A stretch of DNA of 32,830 nt from assembly GCA_937921595.1 (NCBI GenBank), contig CAKZTD010000196.1:1-32830 (forward strand), in the 5' to 3' direction. Of this stretch, positions 16,113-24,573 are shown one piece after another. This DNA comes from an uncultured Saprospiraceae bacterium. Its GTDB lineage: Bacteria; Bacteroidota; Bacteroidia; Chitinophagales; Saprospiraceae. Under the pieces are notes generated by a model, which was not told the DNA's origin, searched no databases, and was given only the letters and a program-made list of their open reading frames with translations. A program made the position numbers and the translations under genes. Within the stretch, counting starts at the first letter, position 1. Each line of letters opens with the position of its first letter.

Positions 16113-18533
16113 TTAGATTTCTGGGTATTTCACCGGATCTGCTTCGCTCATTATATTATAGACTACATTGAAAACATCTTCCACATTTGGTTTAGAGAAA
16201 TAATCTCCATCTGAACCGAATGGTGTACGATGTGATTTTGCAGTTAAGGTCTTAGGCGCGGAATCTAAATACTGATAAGCGTTCTGCTTTTCTAAAACCT
16301 CCTGCATCATATAAGAGGTTGCTCCTCCTGGAACATCTTCATCCATGAATACGACACGATTCGTTTTCTTCACTGATTCTGAAATACGATACTCTAAATC
16401 AAATGGTAAAAGAGTTTGGATATCAATTAATTCTACTGAAATACCTTTTTGTTTTAATAAAGCAATGCCTTCCTTTGCAATTCTCACACAACTACCGTAG
16501 GTTACTAGTGTTACATCATTACCCTCTTCTAATACTTCAGGCACACCTAATGGTACAGTATAAGATCCGATATTGTCAGGTAATCTTTCTTTCAAACGAT
16601 AACCATTCAAACACTCAATCACAATTCCTGGATCATCTGATTGAACTAAAGTATTATAGAAACCAACCGCTTGGGTCATATTTCTTGGACAACAAAGATA
16701 TATCCCTCTCAGAGAATGGATGAGCATCCCCATAGGAGAACCTGCATGCCAAATCCCTTCTAAACGATGCCCTCTAGTTCTAATAATCGCTGGAGCTTGT
16801 TGCAAACCATTGCTTCTATATCGCAGTGTTGCCAAATCATCAGTCAATGGTTCTAATCCATAAATCAGGTAATCTAAATATTGAATTTCTGCAATTGGGC
16901 GAAGACCTCTCATCGACATTCCTATCGCTTGCCCCATGATCGTCCACTCTCGAATCCCTGTATCAAACACCCGTTCCTTACCATACTTCTTTTGCATTCC
17001 TGCAAAGCCTTGATTTACATCACCGATATGTCCTACATCTTCTCCGAAAGCAAAAAGATTTGGTGTTCTCTCTAAAAGATCGTCAAAGTATTTATTAAGT
17101 ATTTGATAACCGTTTATTAATTTAGAATCATCCGAATATTCTGGATGGATTACGGGGATTTTTAAAGCAGATTTATCAGAAGAGCTATATAATTTAGTAT
17201 GGTACCGCTGATGGCCTTTTTCTTTTCCTGCAATCACCCACGCTTTCAATTCCTCAATAGCCTCCGTTTTTTCATGGCCCGTAAAGAATAACATTCTTCG
17301 AGTATTTTGAAGTATCTCACCAAAATGAGGGTTAATTTTTTTATTCAATTGTTCATAAACCCCATTGACCTCTTCTCTTTCTCCTAGCTGCGTAACGATC
17401 TTATCATAGATGCCTTTTACATTTTCCAAATCCTCTTTTATAGGGTTTATGTAATTTTCCCAAGCTCTTTGTTTCGCTTCTTTCACATATTCTTTTGCAG
17501 TAGCCCTAATATCATTAACAACATCTTCATTTGCAATTCCTGTATCAATAATCCATTGACGCATGATTTTGATACAATCAAGATCTTTCTCCAACTGTAA
17601 TCGCTCTTTGTCTTTATAACGTTCATGAGATCCAGAAGTAGAATGCCCTTGTGGTTGCGTCAATTCTTCTACATGAAATAATGCAGGGATATGAGTTCTT
17701 CTAATTTTTTCAATACCTTTTTCATAAGCATCACAAAGCGCTGGGTAGTCCCAACCTTTTAGCCGGTAAATATCAATTCCTTCTCCTTCATCGTTTAATC
17801 TAAAACCTTCTAATAGTTCAGAAATACTTCCTTTTGTCGTTTGATATTTTTTTGGAACTGAAATGCCATAACCATCATCCCAAACATTAATGGCCATCGG
17901 TACTTTCATAACACCTGCAGCATTCATTGTTTCCCAAAACACTCCTTCGGAAGTACTTGCATCGCCTATAGTGACAAAACAAACCTCGTTACCATTTTCT
18001 GAAAATTGTGTAGAATTTCGAAGCGCCTCACTTTCTCGATACTTTTTGGAAGCCAGCGCTAATCCAAGGCCTCTTGCCATCTGCCCTCCTGTAGAAGAGA
18101 TATCAGAAGAGATATTATAAAGATTATTATGATCTGTCCATTCTCCATCTTCGTCAATGGTAGCTGTTGCCGGATGGCTGTTCATTTGTCGCCCGCCCGA
18201 AAAAGGATCATTTTCAGTATCAGCATATAACTGAGCAAAAAAGTCTTCAACAGTACTCAATCCAAGGGCAAACATAAAAGTCTGGTCTCTATAATAACCA
18301 GAACGCCAATCTCCTCTTTTAAAAGCTCTAGCCATAGCTACCTGAGGAACTTCCTTGCCATCACCAAGAATTCCGAATTTTGCTTTTCCAGTCAAAACCT
18401 CTTTTCTTCCTAGCAAACTCACTTCTCTACTGATACAGCATGTCCAAAAATCTTTAAGCACTTCTCTTACATATTCATTCTCTTCTACTCCAGATTGCTC
18501 AATACTTTTTGAAAAGACAGGATTATCTATCAT
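16113..18533 (-). CDS. Fused alpha/beta E1 of a 2-oxoacid (probably branched-chain) dehydrogenase
   Basis: The E1 component decarboxylates a 2-oxoacid with thiamine diphosphate and passes the acyl group to the lipoyl E2. The 806 residues join both subunits in one chain. The alpha half (about 1-370) has GDASTSEGVFWETMNAAGV (190-208), part of the TPP motif, and GHSTSGSHERYK, the alpha-loop region. The beta half (about 455-806) has FAFGEDVGHIGDVNQGFAG, VFDTGIREWTIMGQAIGMS and FMDEDVPGGATSYM. The usual NNGY metal-binding end of the TPP motif reads DDGY (219-222). No E2 or E3 gene lies in this window. Overall resemblance is to 2-oxoisovalerate dehydrogenase E1, but pyruvate or acetoin as substrate cannot be excluded. 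The start is ATG; the terminator lies at 16051-16092. Confidence 0.9.
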   Translation of the reverse strand: MIDNPVFSKSIEQSGVEENEYVREVLKDFWTCCISREVSLLGRKEVLTGKAKFGILGDGKEVPQVAMARAFKRGDWRSGYYRDQTFMFALGLSTVEDFFAQLYADTENDPFSGGRQMNSHPATATIDEDGEWTDHNNLYNISSDISSTGGQMARGLGLALASKKYRESEALRNSTQFSENGNEVCFVTIGDASTSEGVFWETMNAAGVMKVPMAINVWDDGYGISVPKKYQTTKGSISELLEGFRLNDEGEGIDIYRLKGWDYPALCDAYEKGIEKIRRTHIPALFHVEELTQPQGHSTSGSHERYKDKERLQLEKDLDCIKIMRQWIIDTGIANEDVVNDIRATAKEYVKEAKQRAWENYINPIKEDLENVKGIYDKIVTQLGEREEVNGVYEQLNKKINPHFGEILQNTRRMLFFTGHEKTEAIEELKAWVIAGKEKGHQRYHTKLYSSSDKSALKIPVIHPEYSDDSKLINGYQILNKYFDDLLERTPNLFAFGEDVGHIGDVNQGFAGMQKKYGKERVFDTGIREWTIMGQAIGMSMRGLRPIAEIQYLDYLIYGLEPLTDDLATLRYRSNGLQQAPAIIRTRGHRLEGIWHAGSPMGMLIHSLRGIYLCCPRNMTQAVGFYNTLVQSDDPGIVIECLNGYRLKERLPDNIGSYTVPLGVPEVLEEGNDVTLVTYGSCVRIAKEGIALLKQKGISVELIDIQTLLPFDLEYRISESVKKTNRVVFMDEDVPGGATSYMMQEVLEKQNAYQYLDSAPKTLTAKSHRTPFGSDGDYFSKPNVEDVFNVVYNIMSEADPVKYPEI

Positions 18534-18590
18534 ATAAATGGTAATTAATTGTTTAATTCAAGTTTTGATATAATCTTGAAAGGCTATAAA

Positions 18591-18646
18591 TTGAAAGTTT
18601 TCTCTCAAAATTTTCAATAATCCTTTCCACTATCTCAACTTGAGAT
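18591..18646. promoter_or_regulatory. Hairpins in the presumed E1 leader
   Basis: TTGAAAGTTTT (18591-18601) pairs with AAAATTTTCAA (18607-18617), an 11-bp stem with one G-U pair and a 5-nt loop. Next to it ATCTCAA-C-TTGAGAT (18632-18646) is a perfect palindrome that could be an operator or a hairpin. Both lie 58-114 nt upstream of the E1 start codon. Confidence 0.45.
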
Positions 18647-18708
18647 TTTAAAATTTAAGGCAGGTAGAATGTGTCTATTATTAGGTCTCAATCATCTCAA
18701 ATCTCCCA

Positions 18709-18716
18709 CAAAAATA
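18709..18716 (-). promoter_or_regulatory. Candidate -7 box for the E1 gene
   Basis: TATTTTTG on the minus strand (18716 to 18709) fits TAnnTTTG and would give a leader of about 170 nt that includes the hairpins at 18591-18646. No well-spaced -33 TTG was found, so confidence is limited. Confidence 0.4.
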
Positions 18717-18965
18717 CAAAAAATATAAGCAAAAAAGGCTTAAAATGGCAGAAAATATAAGCCCTAGTTTAGATAAAACTAACACGCTAGACTTAGCTTT
18801 GGTTTAAAATTTGATATATAAAATATACATCATTTATCTATAATATAAGTTACCCATTGAGAAAAAGACCGTCATATGTAACAGAAAATGGAAACTAAAA
18901 ATGCTTTAACTTTAATTTAACGATGATTATAGAGGGGAAAACTTTTATTTTGAGTCGATAATGAA

Positions 18966-18973
18966 TATATTTG
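18966..18973 (+). promoter_or_regulatory. -7 box of the DUF1573 gene promoter
   Basis: TATATTTG is an exact match to the Bacteroidota TAnnTTTG box, 35 bp before the ATG. The upstream TTTG (about 18949-18952) is only 13 bp away, shorter than the usual spacing, so the -33 element is uncertain. Confidence 0.6.
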
Positions 18974-19008
18974 TAGTAATTCTTTCATGAACTAAATTAA
19001 TATTTGAT

Positions 19009-19473
19009 ATGAAAAAAATATTCTCTTTTTTAGCCTTTTTCGCTCTTTTGAGTAGTGTATCATTCGCGCAGGTAGATGCGGTTCCACAGGCAGCCCCTGA
19101 AAATGGAGCAATGCTGAAATTTGAATCTATGGTGATTGATTATGGTGAGATCGAACAAGGATCAGATCCATTAAGAGTATTCAACTTTGAAAATACTGGT
19201 GCTGCACCAGCAATCATTAAAAATGCAAAAGGAAGTTGTGGATGTACAGTGCCTGTATGGCCGAAAGAGCCTATTATGATGGGTGAAAAAAATACGATTG
19301 AAGTTCGATATGATACAAAACGTATTGGAAAATTTACTAAAACAGTTAAATTGACAACTAACTATAGTGATGGTCCTATCGTTCTTACTATCAAAGGAAA
19401 AGTAAATAAGAAAGCTGCGGAACCAGCAGGTGTCCCTACAAGCGCTCCTTCTATTTTGAATGGAGGAAAATAA
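19009..19473 (+). CDS. Exported DUF1573 domain protein
   Basis: The 154-residue protein has a clear signal peptide (MKKIFSFLAFFALLSSVSFAQ, cut after about residue 20) and one DUF1573 domain (about 35-135). This immunoglobulin-like domain is abundant in Bacteroidota. Visible family features are YGEIEQGSDPLRVFNFENTG, the GSCGCTVPVWP motif with its paired cysteines, and the closing VKLTTNYSDGPIVLTIKGKV. The tail is Ala/Pro-rich. The molecular function of DUF1573 is not established; the fold is related to ASPM/SPD-2/Hydin-type domains. It is monocistronic: own -7 box at 18966 and a strong terminator directly after it. Confidence 0.9.
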   Translation: MKKIFSFLAFFALLSSVSFAQVDAVPQAAPENGAMLKFESMVIDYGEIEQGSDPLRVFNFENTGAAPAIIKNAKGSCGCTVPVWPKEPIMMGEKNTIEVRYDTKRIGKFTKTVKLTTNYSDGPIVLTIKGKVNKKAAEPAGVPTSAPSILNGGK

Positions 19474-19495
19474 AATTTACCGCTTTTCAGCAAAT

Positions 19496-19533
19496 AAAAA
19501 AGCACTGTCTTAAATTAAGACAGTGCTTTTTTT
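19496..19533 (+). terminator. Strong rho-independent terminator after the DUF1573 gene
   Basis: GCACTGTCTTAA (19502-19513) pairs perfectly with TTAAGACAGTGC (19515-19526). The stem is flanked by AAAAAA before and TTTTTTT after. The symmetric A/T flanks would also let it work on the minus strand. Confidence 0.9.
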
Positions 19534-19569
19534 GTGAGCGTATTTTTGATGACTTTGGACAAAAAGAAA

Positions 19570-19591
19570 ACCCTTGCTGTATAGCAAGGGT
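19570..19591 (-). terminator. Terminator-like hairpin on the minus strand
   Basis: ACCCTTGCT (19570-19578) pairs perfectly with AGCAAGGGT (19583-19591). On the minus strand the stem is followed by TTCTTTTTG. No minus-strand gene ends here, so its substrate transcript is unknown. On the plus strand it is preceded, not followed, by the A-rich run. Confidence 0.5.
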
Positions 19592-20019
19592 CTCTAACCC
19601 AAACAAATAAACACAAAAACTACTTTTAAAATAATTATAGTTAATACAATAATAATGCCTTTCCTCATTTTAACCAATAGCTATGACGTTTTTTTGTGAC
19701 ATCAAAAAACATCCATCTTAGTCAAAATGCCTTTACCCTCAACACTTCTAGACCATTCACCGCAACACGGTTTTTTATTAAATTTAAATAATTTATCATA
19801 TTTAAAATATAAACTGAGTTTCAAAACAAAACTCCCACCAAATACAAAATCAAATCAATCATATAGCATCATCAATATATCAATCTAACGAGCTCTTATT
19901 GGAAAAGGATGAATAAAAGTAAAAGAATTTATATTTATGTATTACATTAGTCAAGGGAGAAAAAAAACTACCACTATCTACTTTTAATCTCTGGTAACAA
20001 ACCTTTAATCAAAGACTAT
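19592..20019. other. Intergenic region before the acylase gene
   Basis: This 428-bp AT-rich stretch contains no credible gene. TATATTTA at 19930-19937 differs from TAnnTTTG at one base and may be the acylase promoter; no well-placed -33 TTG accompanies it. I see no other structure. Confidence 0.5.
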
Positions 20020-22443
20020 ATGAGAATCATAAAATTTATAGTAATTCTACTCATTACTTTTGGGTTCACCTATTTCATAAACAACCCCATAGATATTAAA
20101 CCCAGAGCAATCCCCCCTATTGGGAAACTTTTAAATCCATTTACCGGATTTTGGAACAATGGTGAATCAGTCAATCAATTCAATGACCGGTCTTATCAAT
20201 TTGATGGCTTAAGTGGAAAAGCTGAAGTGACTTATGATGAGCAACTCATTCCTCATATTTTTGCAGAAAATCTAAAAGATGCATTCTTTATCCAAGGTTT
20301 TATAACTGCCAAACACCGACTTTGGCAAATGGATATCTCAACGCGAGCAGCAAGTGGTCGTCTTTCCGAAGTCATGGGCGAACTCACGCTCAAAAATGAT
20401 CAACTACAAAGACGTAGAGGAATGGTCTTCGCAGCAGAAAACGCTTTAAAAGGTTGGGAAAAACACCCCGAAGATATTCAAAATTTAAACAGCTACACGG
20501 CAGGTGTCAATGCTTATATCCAATCCATGAAACCAAGAGACTACCCTATCGAGTTCAAATTATTAGATTATAAACCAGAAGCATGGACCAATTTAAAATC
20601 TGCTCTTTTTGTAAAATCCATGGCTCAGAGTTTATGTATGCGTGAAAATGATTTGGAATCCACAAACACCTTGTCGGTTTTTGGACAAGAAACTTTCGAT
20701 TTTTTATATCCATTACAGAATCCGAAACAATCTCCCATCGTTCCTAAAGGAACCATTTGGGATTTCGAACCTCTTGAGATTCCAGAAAAGAAACCAATAT
20801 TGATGGGGCTTTATGATCACAAACCATTTGAAAAACCAGCCCCTTTTCTTGGAAGTAACAACTGGGCTGTTTCAGGCTCCAAAACTAAGTCAGGTCAACC
20901 TATTTTATGTAATGATCCGCATTTAGCAATGACCTTACCTTCCGTTTGGTTTGAATTACAAATCACCACGCCTGGATCACAATCATATGGAGTTTCTCTT
21001 CCTGGCTTTCCTGGGATTACGATTGGTTTCAACAACGATGTCAGTTGGGGTATGACCAATGTCGGACATGATGTTGTGGATTATTATAAAATACTTTGGT
21101 CAGATCAATCTCGTGAAAGTTACATTCTTGACGATCAGGTTAAGCCTGTTAGATTAAAATATGAAACTTATAAAGTAAAAGGTGGAAAAACAATTATTGA
21201 TACCGTCAGGTATACAGAATGGGGCCCGATTGTTTATGAATCTCCTGAGCATCCGATGAAAGATTTAGCGATGAGATGGATAGCACATGATAGCGGACCC
21301 AATGAATTAAATGTTTTTAGAAAATTCCATGCTGCTAAGAATTTTGATGATTACTATGAAGCCGTTCAAGAATTCGTTGTCCCTCCCCAGAATGTTGTTT
21401 TCGCTAGCAGCACTGGAGATATCGCTTTAAAAATACAAGGTAAATTTCCTTTAAAAAGGGAAGACCAGGGACGCTTTATTCAAGACGGTTCCAATTCTGA
21501 TAATGGCTGGCATGGGTTCATTCCACCAAATCATTTTCCGCAAGTAAAAAATCCGGAGCGAGGTTTTGTCTCTTCTGCAAACCAACATTCAACAGACAGT
21601 ACTTATCCTTATCCTTACCATGGAGGTTTTGAGGACTACCGTGGACGAACACTGAATATGCTTTTAGATTCAATGTCAGAAATCACAGTCCAGGATATGA
21701 TGGATTTACAAAACAACAACTTCAGTTCTAAAGCTGCTGATGCACTTCCGCTTATGCTTAGTTTGTTAAAAACTCCAGCAAGTGATGATACGGAAAAGAA
21801 AATACTCCAAGATTTAAAATCATGGGATTATTATTTTGATAAAGAAGACATCAGTCCTATTCTTTTCAATTATTGGTTTTCGGAGTTTTATAATCTTACC
21901 TGGGATGAAATGCAAAGTAAGGAAGAGGAATTGAAACTCGATCTTTTATATCCAGAATCATGGAGAACAATTGCACTATTAGAAGAAGCTCCTGATCATG
22001 ATTTTTTTGATATTAAAAACACTCCAGCAATTGAAACAGCCCAAGAAGTTGTGACTCTCGCTTATGAAAAAGCATTGGAAAAAATTAAAGAAAAACTAAA
22101 TAACAATAAGGATTATAACCTTGGTCTTCATAAAAAAACGAAAGTTCCCCACCTTGGTCGGATTGATGCTTTTGGCAGTAAAATACTTGATGTCGGAGGA
22201 GATGCAACAGCTCTAAATGTTGTTCGTGGAAATCATGGAGCATCTTGGAAAATGATTGTTGATATGAGCAAGCCTGTTAAAGCTTATGGTGTTTATCCTG
22301 GAGGACAATCAGGAAACCCCGGAAGCCCTTATTATGACAATATGCTTGATCATTGGGCCAATGGAAAATATTATGAAAAGTTGTTTTTAAAATCCGCATC
22401 AGAAGGCGGCGATAAAATACTTTTTAGAGAAACATTTAACTAA
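20020..22443 (+). CDS. Penicillin-acylase family Ntn hydrolase
   Basis: Enzymes of this family are exported, cleave themselves into two chains, and hydrolyse amides such as penicillin side chains or N-acyl-homoserine lactones using the new N-terminal Ser. The 807-residue protein has an N-terminal hydrophobic segment (residues 4-20) as signal or anchor. The A-chain region includes HIFAENLKDAFFIQGFITAKHRLWQMD. The autocleavage site is LGSNNWAVSG, giving Ser279 as nucleophile, followed by NDPHLAMTLPSVWFE and GVSLPGFPGITIGFN. A late RGNHGASWKMIVDMS with PGGQSGNPGSPYYDNML is also typical. The substrate cannot be told from sequence. A small membrane protein follows after 25 bp, probably co-transcribed. 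The start is ATG. Confidence 0.93.
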   Translation: MRIIKFIVILLITFGFTYFINNPIDIKPRAIPPIGKLLNPFTGFWNNGESVNQFNDRSYQFDGLSGKAEVTYDEQLIPHIFAENLKDAFFIQGFITAKHRLWQMDISTRAASGRLSEVMGELTLKNDQLQRRRGMVFAAENALKGWEKHPEDIQNLNSYTAGVNAYIQSMKPRDYPIEFKLLDYKPEAWTNLKSALFVKSMAQSLCMRENDLESTNTLSVFGQETFDFLYPLQNPKQSPIVPKGTIWDFEPLEIPEKKPILMGLYDHKPFEKPAPFLGSNNWAVSGSKTKSGQPILCNDPHLAMTLPSVWFELQITTPGSQSYGVSLPGFPGITIGFNNDVSWGMTNVGHDVVDYYKILWSDQSRESYILDDQVKPVRLKYETYKVKGGKTIIDTVRYTEWGPIVYESPEHPMKDLAMRWIAHDSGPNELNVFRKFHAAKNFDDYYEAVQEFVVPPQNVVFASSTGDIALKIQGKFPLKREDQGRFIQDGSNSDNGWHGFIPPNHFPQVKNPERGFVSSANQHSTDSTYPYPYHGGFEDYRGRTLNMLLDSMSEITVQDMMDLQNNNFSSKAADALPLMLSLLKTPASDDTEKKILQDLKSWDYYFDKEDISPILFNYWFSEFYNLTWDEMQSKEEELKLDLLYPESWRTIALLEEAPDHDFFDIKNTPAIETAQEVVTLAYEKALEKIKEKLNNNKDYNLGLHKKTKVPHLGRIDAFGSKILDVGGDATALNVVRGNHGASWKMIVDMSKPVKAYGVYPGGQSGNPGSPYYDNMLDHWANGKYYEKLFLKSASEGGDKILFRETFN

Positions 22444-22468
22444 ACGTTGCCTAATCAAAACTAAAAAT

Positions 22469-22825
22469 ATGAAATTCATACTTTATACTTTAGCCATCAT
22501 CATCTTAGGTTATTTAGGTCACACCTTTTTGCCATGGTGGAGCATCGTCATAGTAGCCGCTCTAGTTGGCCTATTTACAGATTATAGTGGAATCAGAGCT
22601 TTTAGTCTTGGCTTTCTTGGAGTAGCTTTGCTTTGGGGAGTTTATGCTACTTTTGTAAATTTTCAAAACGAAGGAATCATTGCAAGTAGACTAGGAGAAT
22701 TATTTGGCGGAATGAGTCCTACCATTATGCTTTTGATCACAACCTTACTCGGAGGTTTTCTTGGAGGACTTGGAACCTTGACGGGCAATCAAGGACGTAA
22801 ATTATTCTCAGGAGCTAAAAAATAA
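22469..22825 (+). CDS. Small integral membrane protein of unknown function
   Basis: The 118 residues are almost entirely hydrophobic, with about four membrane segments (near 3-19, 23-40, 45-65 and 84-105). There is a short polar loop (NFQNEGIIASRLGELFG) and a basic tail (NQGRKLFSGAKK), which suggests a cytoplasmic C-terminus. The last helix is glycine-rich (LLGGFLGGLGTLTG). I recognise no functional domain. The gene starts 25 bp after the acylase stop and is followed by two 2TM-domain genes after about 95 bp, so it probably belongs to the acylase transcript. Confidence 0.75.
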   Translation: MKFILYTLAIIILGYLGHTFLPWWSIVIVAALVGLFTDYSGIRAFSLGFLGVALLWGVYATFVNFQNEGIIASRLGELFGGMSPTIMLLITTLLGGFLGGLGTLTGNQGRKLFSGAKK

Positions 22826-22920
22826 ATTAATGCTTGTCATTTGTCGATTAATCTACAATTTTCACCTATTATAAATTGAAGTCTATCTTCGTTTTGCTTA
22901 AATTTTACTAAAATTAAACA

Positions 22921-23286
22921 ATGGACGAAAATCATATTTACCGAGAAGCCAAAAAGAGAGTTAAAAAAAAGAAATTATTTTATAGACATCTAGGTGTTTA
23001 TTTAACGATCAATACGATTATGTTCTTTATCGTATTTTTAAATTCCGGAACTTTTGGCTGGTTGATTCCAGCATCTTTCTGGGGAATTGGGTTAGCTATT
23101 AATTATCTAAGCGTATTTGGGCTTCCAGGCTCTAAGGGAATTGGTGGTGTTGATTGGGAAGCTAAAGAGATTAGAAAAGAAGTCGAAAAGATGGGAGGAG
23201 GCCTAAGCGATCTTCCACGTGAAGAATTAGAGCTTCGTGAGATCCAAAAACAAAAAAGAGGATGGGATGATTCCGACCTCGTTTAA
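22921..23286 (+). CDS. 2TM-domain membrane protein, copy 1
   Basis: The 121-residue protein matches the 2TM domain found widely in Bacteroidota. A basic amphipathic start (YREAKKRVKKKKLFYRHLGVYL) leads into two membrane helices (about 25-42 and 47-67). LSVFGLPGSKG follows, and then a charged cytoplasmic helix (WEAKEIRKEVEKMGG). The tail EELELREIQKQKRGWDDSDLV is shared with the next gene. The domain is often attached to LytTR-system histidine kinases; here it stands alone. Function is unknown. The next gene is a paralogue 22 bp downstream, so the two are likely co-expressed. Confidence 0.85.
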   Translation: MDENHIYREAKKRVKKKKLFYRHLGVYLTINTIMFFIVFLNSGTFGWLIPASFWGIGLAINYLSVFGLPGSKGIGGVDWEAKEIRKEVEKMGGGLSDLPREELELREIQKQKRGWDDSDLV

Positions 23287-23308
23287 ATAAAAATTATTAG
23301 ACAACGAC

Positions 23309-23698
23309 ATGTCAGACGATTTATACTCAGAAGATGAATATCGACGTGCTAAAAAGCGAGTAAAAGCTAAAAAAGGTTTTTACTGGCATTTAGCGTCTTA
23401 CTGCATCATCATAGGATTTCTTTTTTGTATCAATATGATTACTGATCCTTTTGAAATGTGGTTTCGATTCCCAGCTCTTGCCTGGGGGATCTCTATCCTT
23501 TTTCATTACATCGCTGTCTTTGGCATCCCAGGAATGAATTTTAATGATAAAGCCTGGGAAGAAAAAGAAATCAAGAAAGAACTAGAAAAACGCTCTCCTA
23601 AATCCCAGCCACCACCTCCAACTATTCCTGAAGATGAACTTGAATTGAGGGAATTCAAAAAACTTAGAGACGATTGGAAAGACTCTGATTTCGTTTAA
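23309..23698 (+). CDS. 2TM-domain membrane protein, copy 2
   Basis: This 129-residue paralogue of the preceding gene keeps the YRRAKKRVKAKKGFYWHLASY start, two membrane helices (about 27-43 and 51-71), HYIAVFGIPGM and WEEKEIKKELEK. A proline-rich spacer (SQPPPPTIP) precedes a C-terminal tail, DELELREFKKLRDDWKDSDF, that closely matches copy 1. The tandem arrangement suggests a local duplication. The protein pair may form a heteromer; this is inference. The start is ATG. No terminator is obvious before the next gene's promoter. Confidence 0.85.
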   Translation: MSDDLYSEDEYRRAKKRVKAKKGFYWHLASYCIIIGFLFCINMITDPFEMWFRFPALAWGISILFHYIAVFGIPGMNFNDKAWEEKEIKKELEKRSPKSQPPPPTIPEDELELREFKKLRDDWKDSDFV

Positions 23699-23751
23699 CA
23701 CCCATTTTAGGCCCTTTACCACCAAACATTAACATTTATTTACGTATACAC

Positions 23752-23785
23752 TTTGCTCATAAATGTATTACTTTTTGTATATTTG
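23752..23785 (+). promoter_or_regulatory. Promoter of the 23859 gene
   Basis: TTTG (23752-23755) and an exact TAnnTTTG box, TATATTTG (23778-23785), are 22 bp apart, slightly wider than usual for Bacteroidota sigma-A promoters. The start codon lies 73 bp downstream of the -7 box. Confidence 0.6.
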
Positions 23786-23858
23786 TGACATAACAAATTA
23801 GCGTTTTTCGCTAAAAAGTAATTGCTGCTCTCAATTTTTAAATCTAAACTCCTTTATT

Positions 23859-24500
23859 ATGAAATTGAGCGTTTCATTAGTATTTCTATATCTTATCTGT
23901 TTGACAACAAGTCTATTTTCTCAAGATTCTAAAACAGAAACAGAATTTCTTGGACTTAAGAATGTACAATTAGAAAGCAGTAGCACTAATAATCTGGTCT
24001 TCTTTTGTAGAAAAAGAAATATCAGCGATCCGATCAAATCACAAGTTCCTTGGAAACAAAGTATATTATTGACGACAACTGGAGATACCTTGTCCGTTAT
24101 GGCTAGGTTATTACTTCAAGAGGATGAAATAGAAATACTTTTAGGAAATGATCCATGTGTTCTTTTTCAAGAAAAAGCTCAAGCTATTTTAATTGACAAT
24201 CAGGTTTTTATACAATCAAAATACCCTTTTAAGGATCAACTATTTTTAGGTTATTTCGAATTGATCAGTGAAGGAAAAATTAATTTATTAAAAAAGGGTA
24301 ATGATTATTTTTATAAAAATGAAGATCAACCTGCCAAAAAGATAAAACGATCAAAAAAAGGAATAGGCCAAATTTCAAAAGCTCATCATAAAGAAATTGA
24401 AAAATTCATGCGTTCAAAAGGTCTAAATATTAAAAATGATAATGACTTAACAACGATCTTTCAATTTATTAATAAGACTCCTTTATTCGTTCAAAAATAA
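23859..24500 (+). CDS. Exported protein of unknown function
   Basis: The 213-residue protein has a clear signal peptide (MKLSVSLVFLYLICLTTSLFSQ, cut near residue 22). The mature part is rich in Lys, Glu and Ile. It contains two cysteines, in FFCRKRN and NDPCVLF, which could form a disulphide. The middle (TTGDTLSVMARLLLQEDEIEILLG, and later GKINLLKKGNDYFYKNEDQPAKK) reads as beta-rich, and the C-terminus (about 165-205) as helical. I recognise no family; the style resembles small Bacteroidota lineage-specific envelope proteins. It has its own promoter (23778 box) and ends 73 bp before tex. Confidence 0.7.
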   Translation: MKLSVSLVFLYLICLTTSLFSQDSKTETEFLGLKNVQLESSSTNNLVFFCRKRNISDPIKSQVPWKQSILLTTTGDTLSVMARLLLQEDEIEILLGNDPCVLFQEKAQAILIDNQVFIQSKYPFKDQLFLGYFELISEGKINLLKKGNDYFYKNEDQPAKKIKRSKKGIGQISKAHHKEIEKFMRSKGLNIKNDNDLTTIFQFINKTPLFVQK

Positions 24501-24573
24501 ACCTTAAAATATAGGGATAAATCTTACCTTTACTCTTCGATTTTTTAAACATACTAATACCCTATAGTCGAAG

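Larger units (their letters stand above)
18534..19008. other. Divergent intergenic region (E1 / DUF1573)
   Basis: This 475-bp AT-rich gap separates the minus-strand E1 gene from the plus-strand DUF1573 gene. It contains the E1 leader hairpins and -7 box on the left and the DUF1573 promoter on the right. Between about 18720 and 18960 I see nothing beyond AT-rich sequence. Confidence 0.55.
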
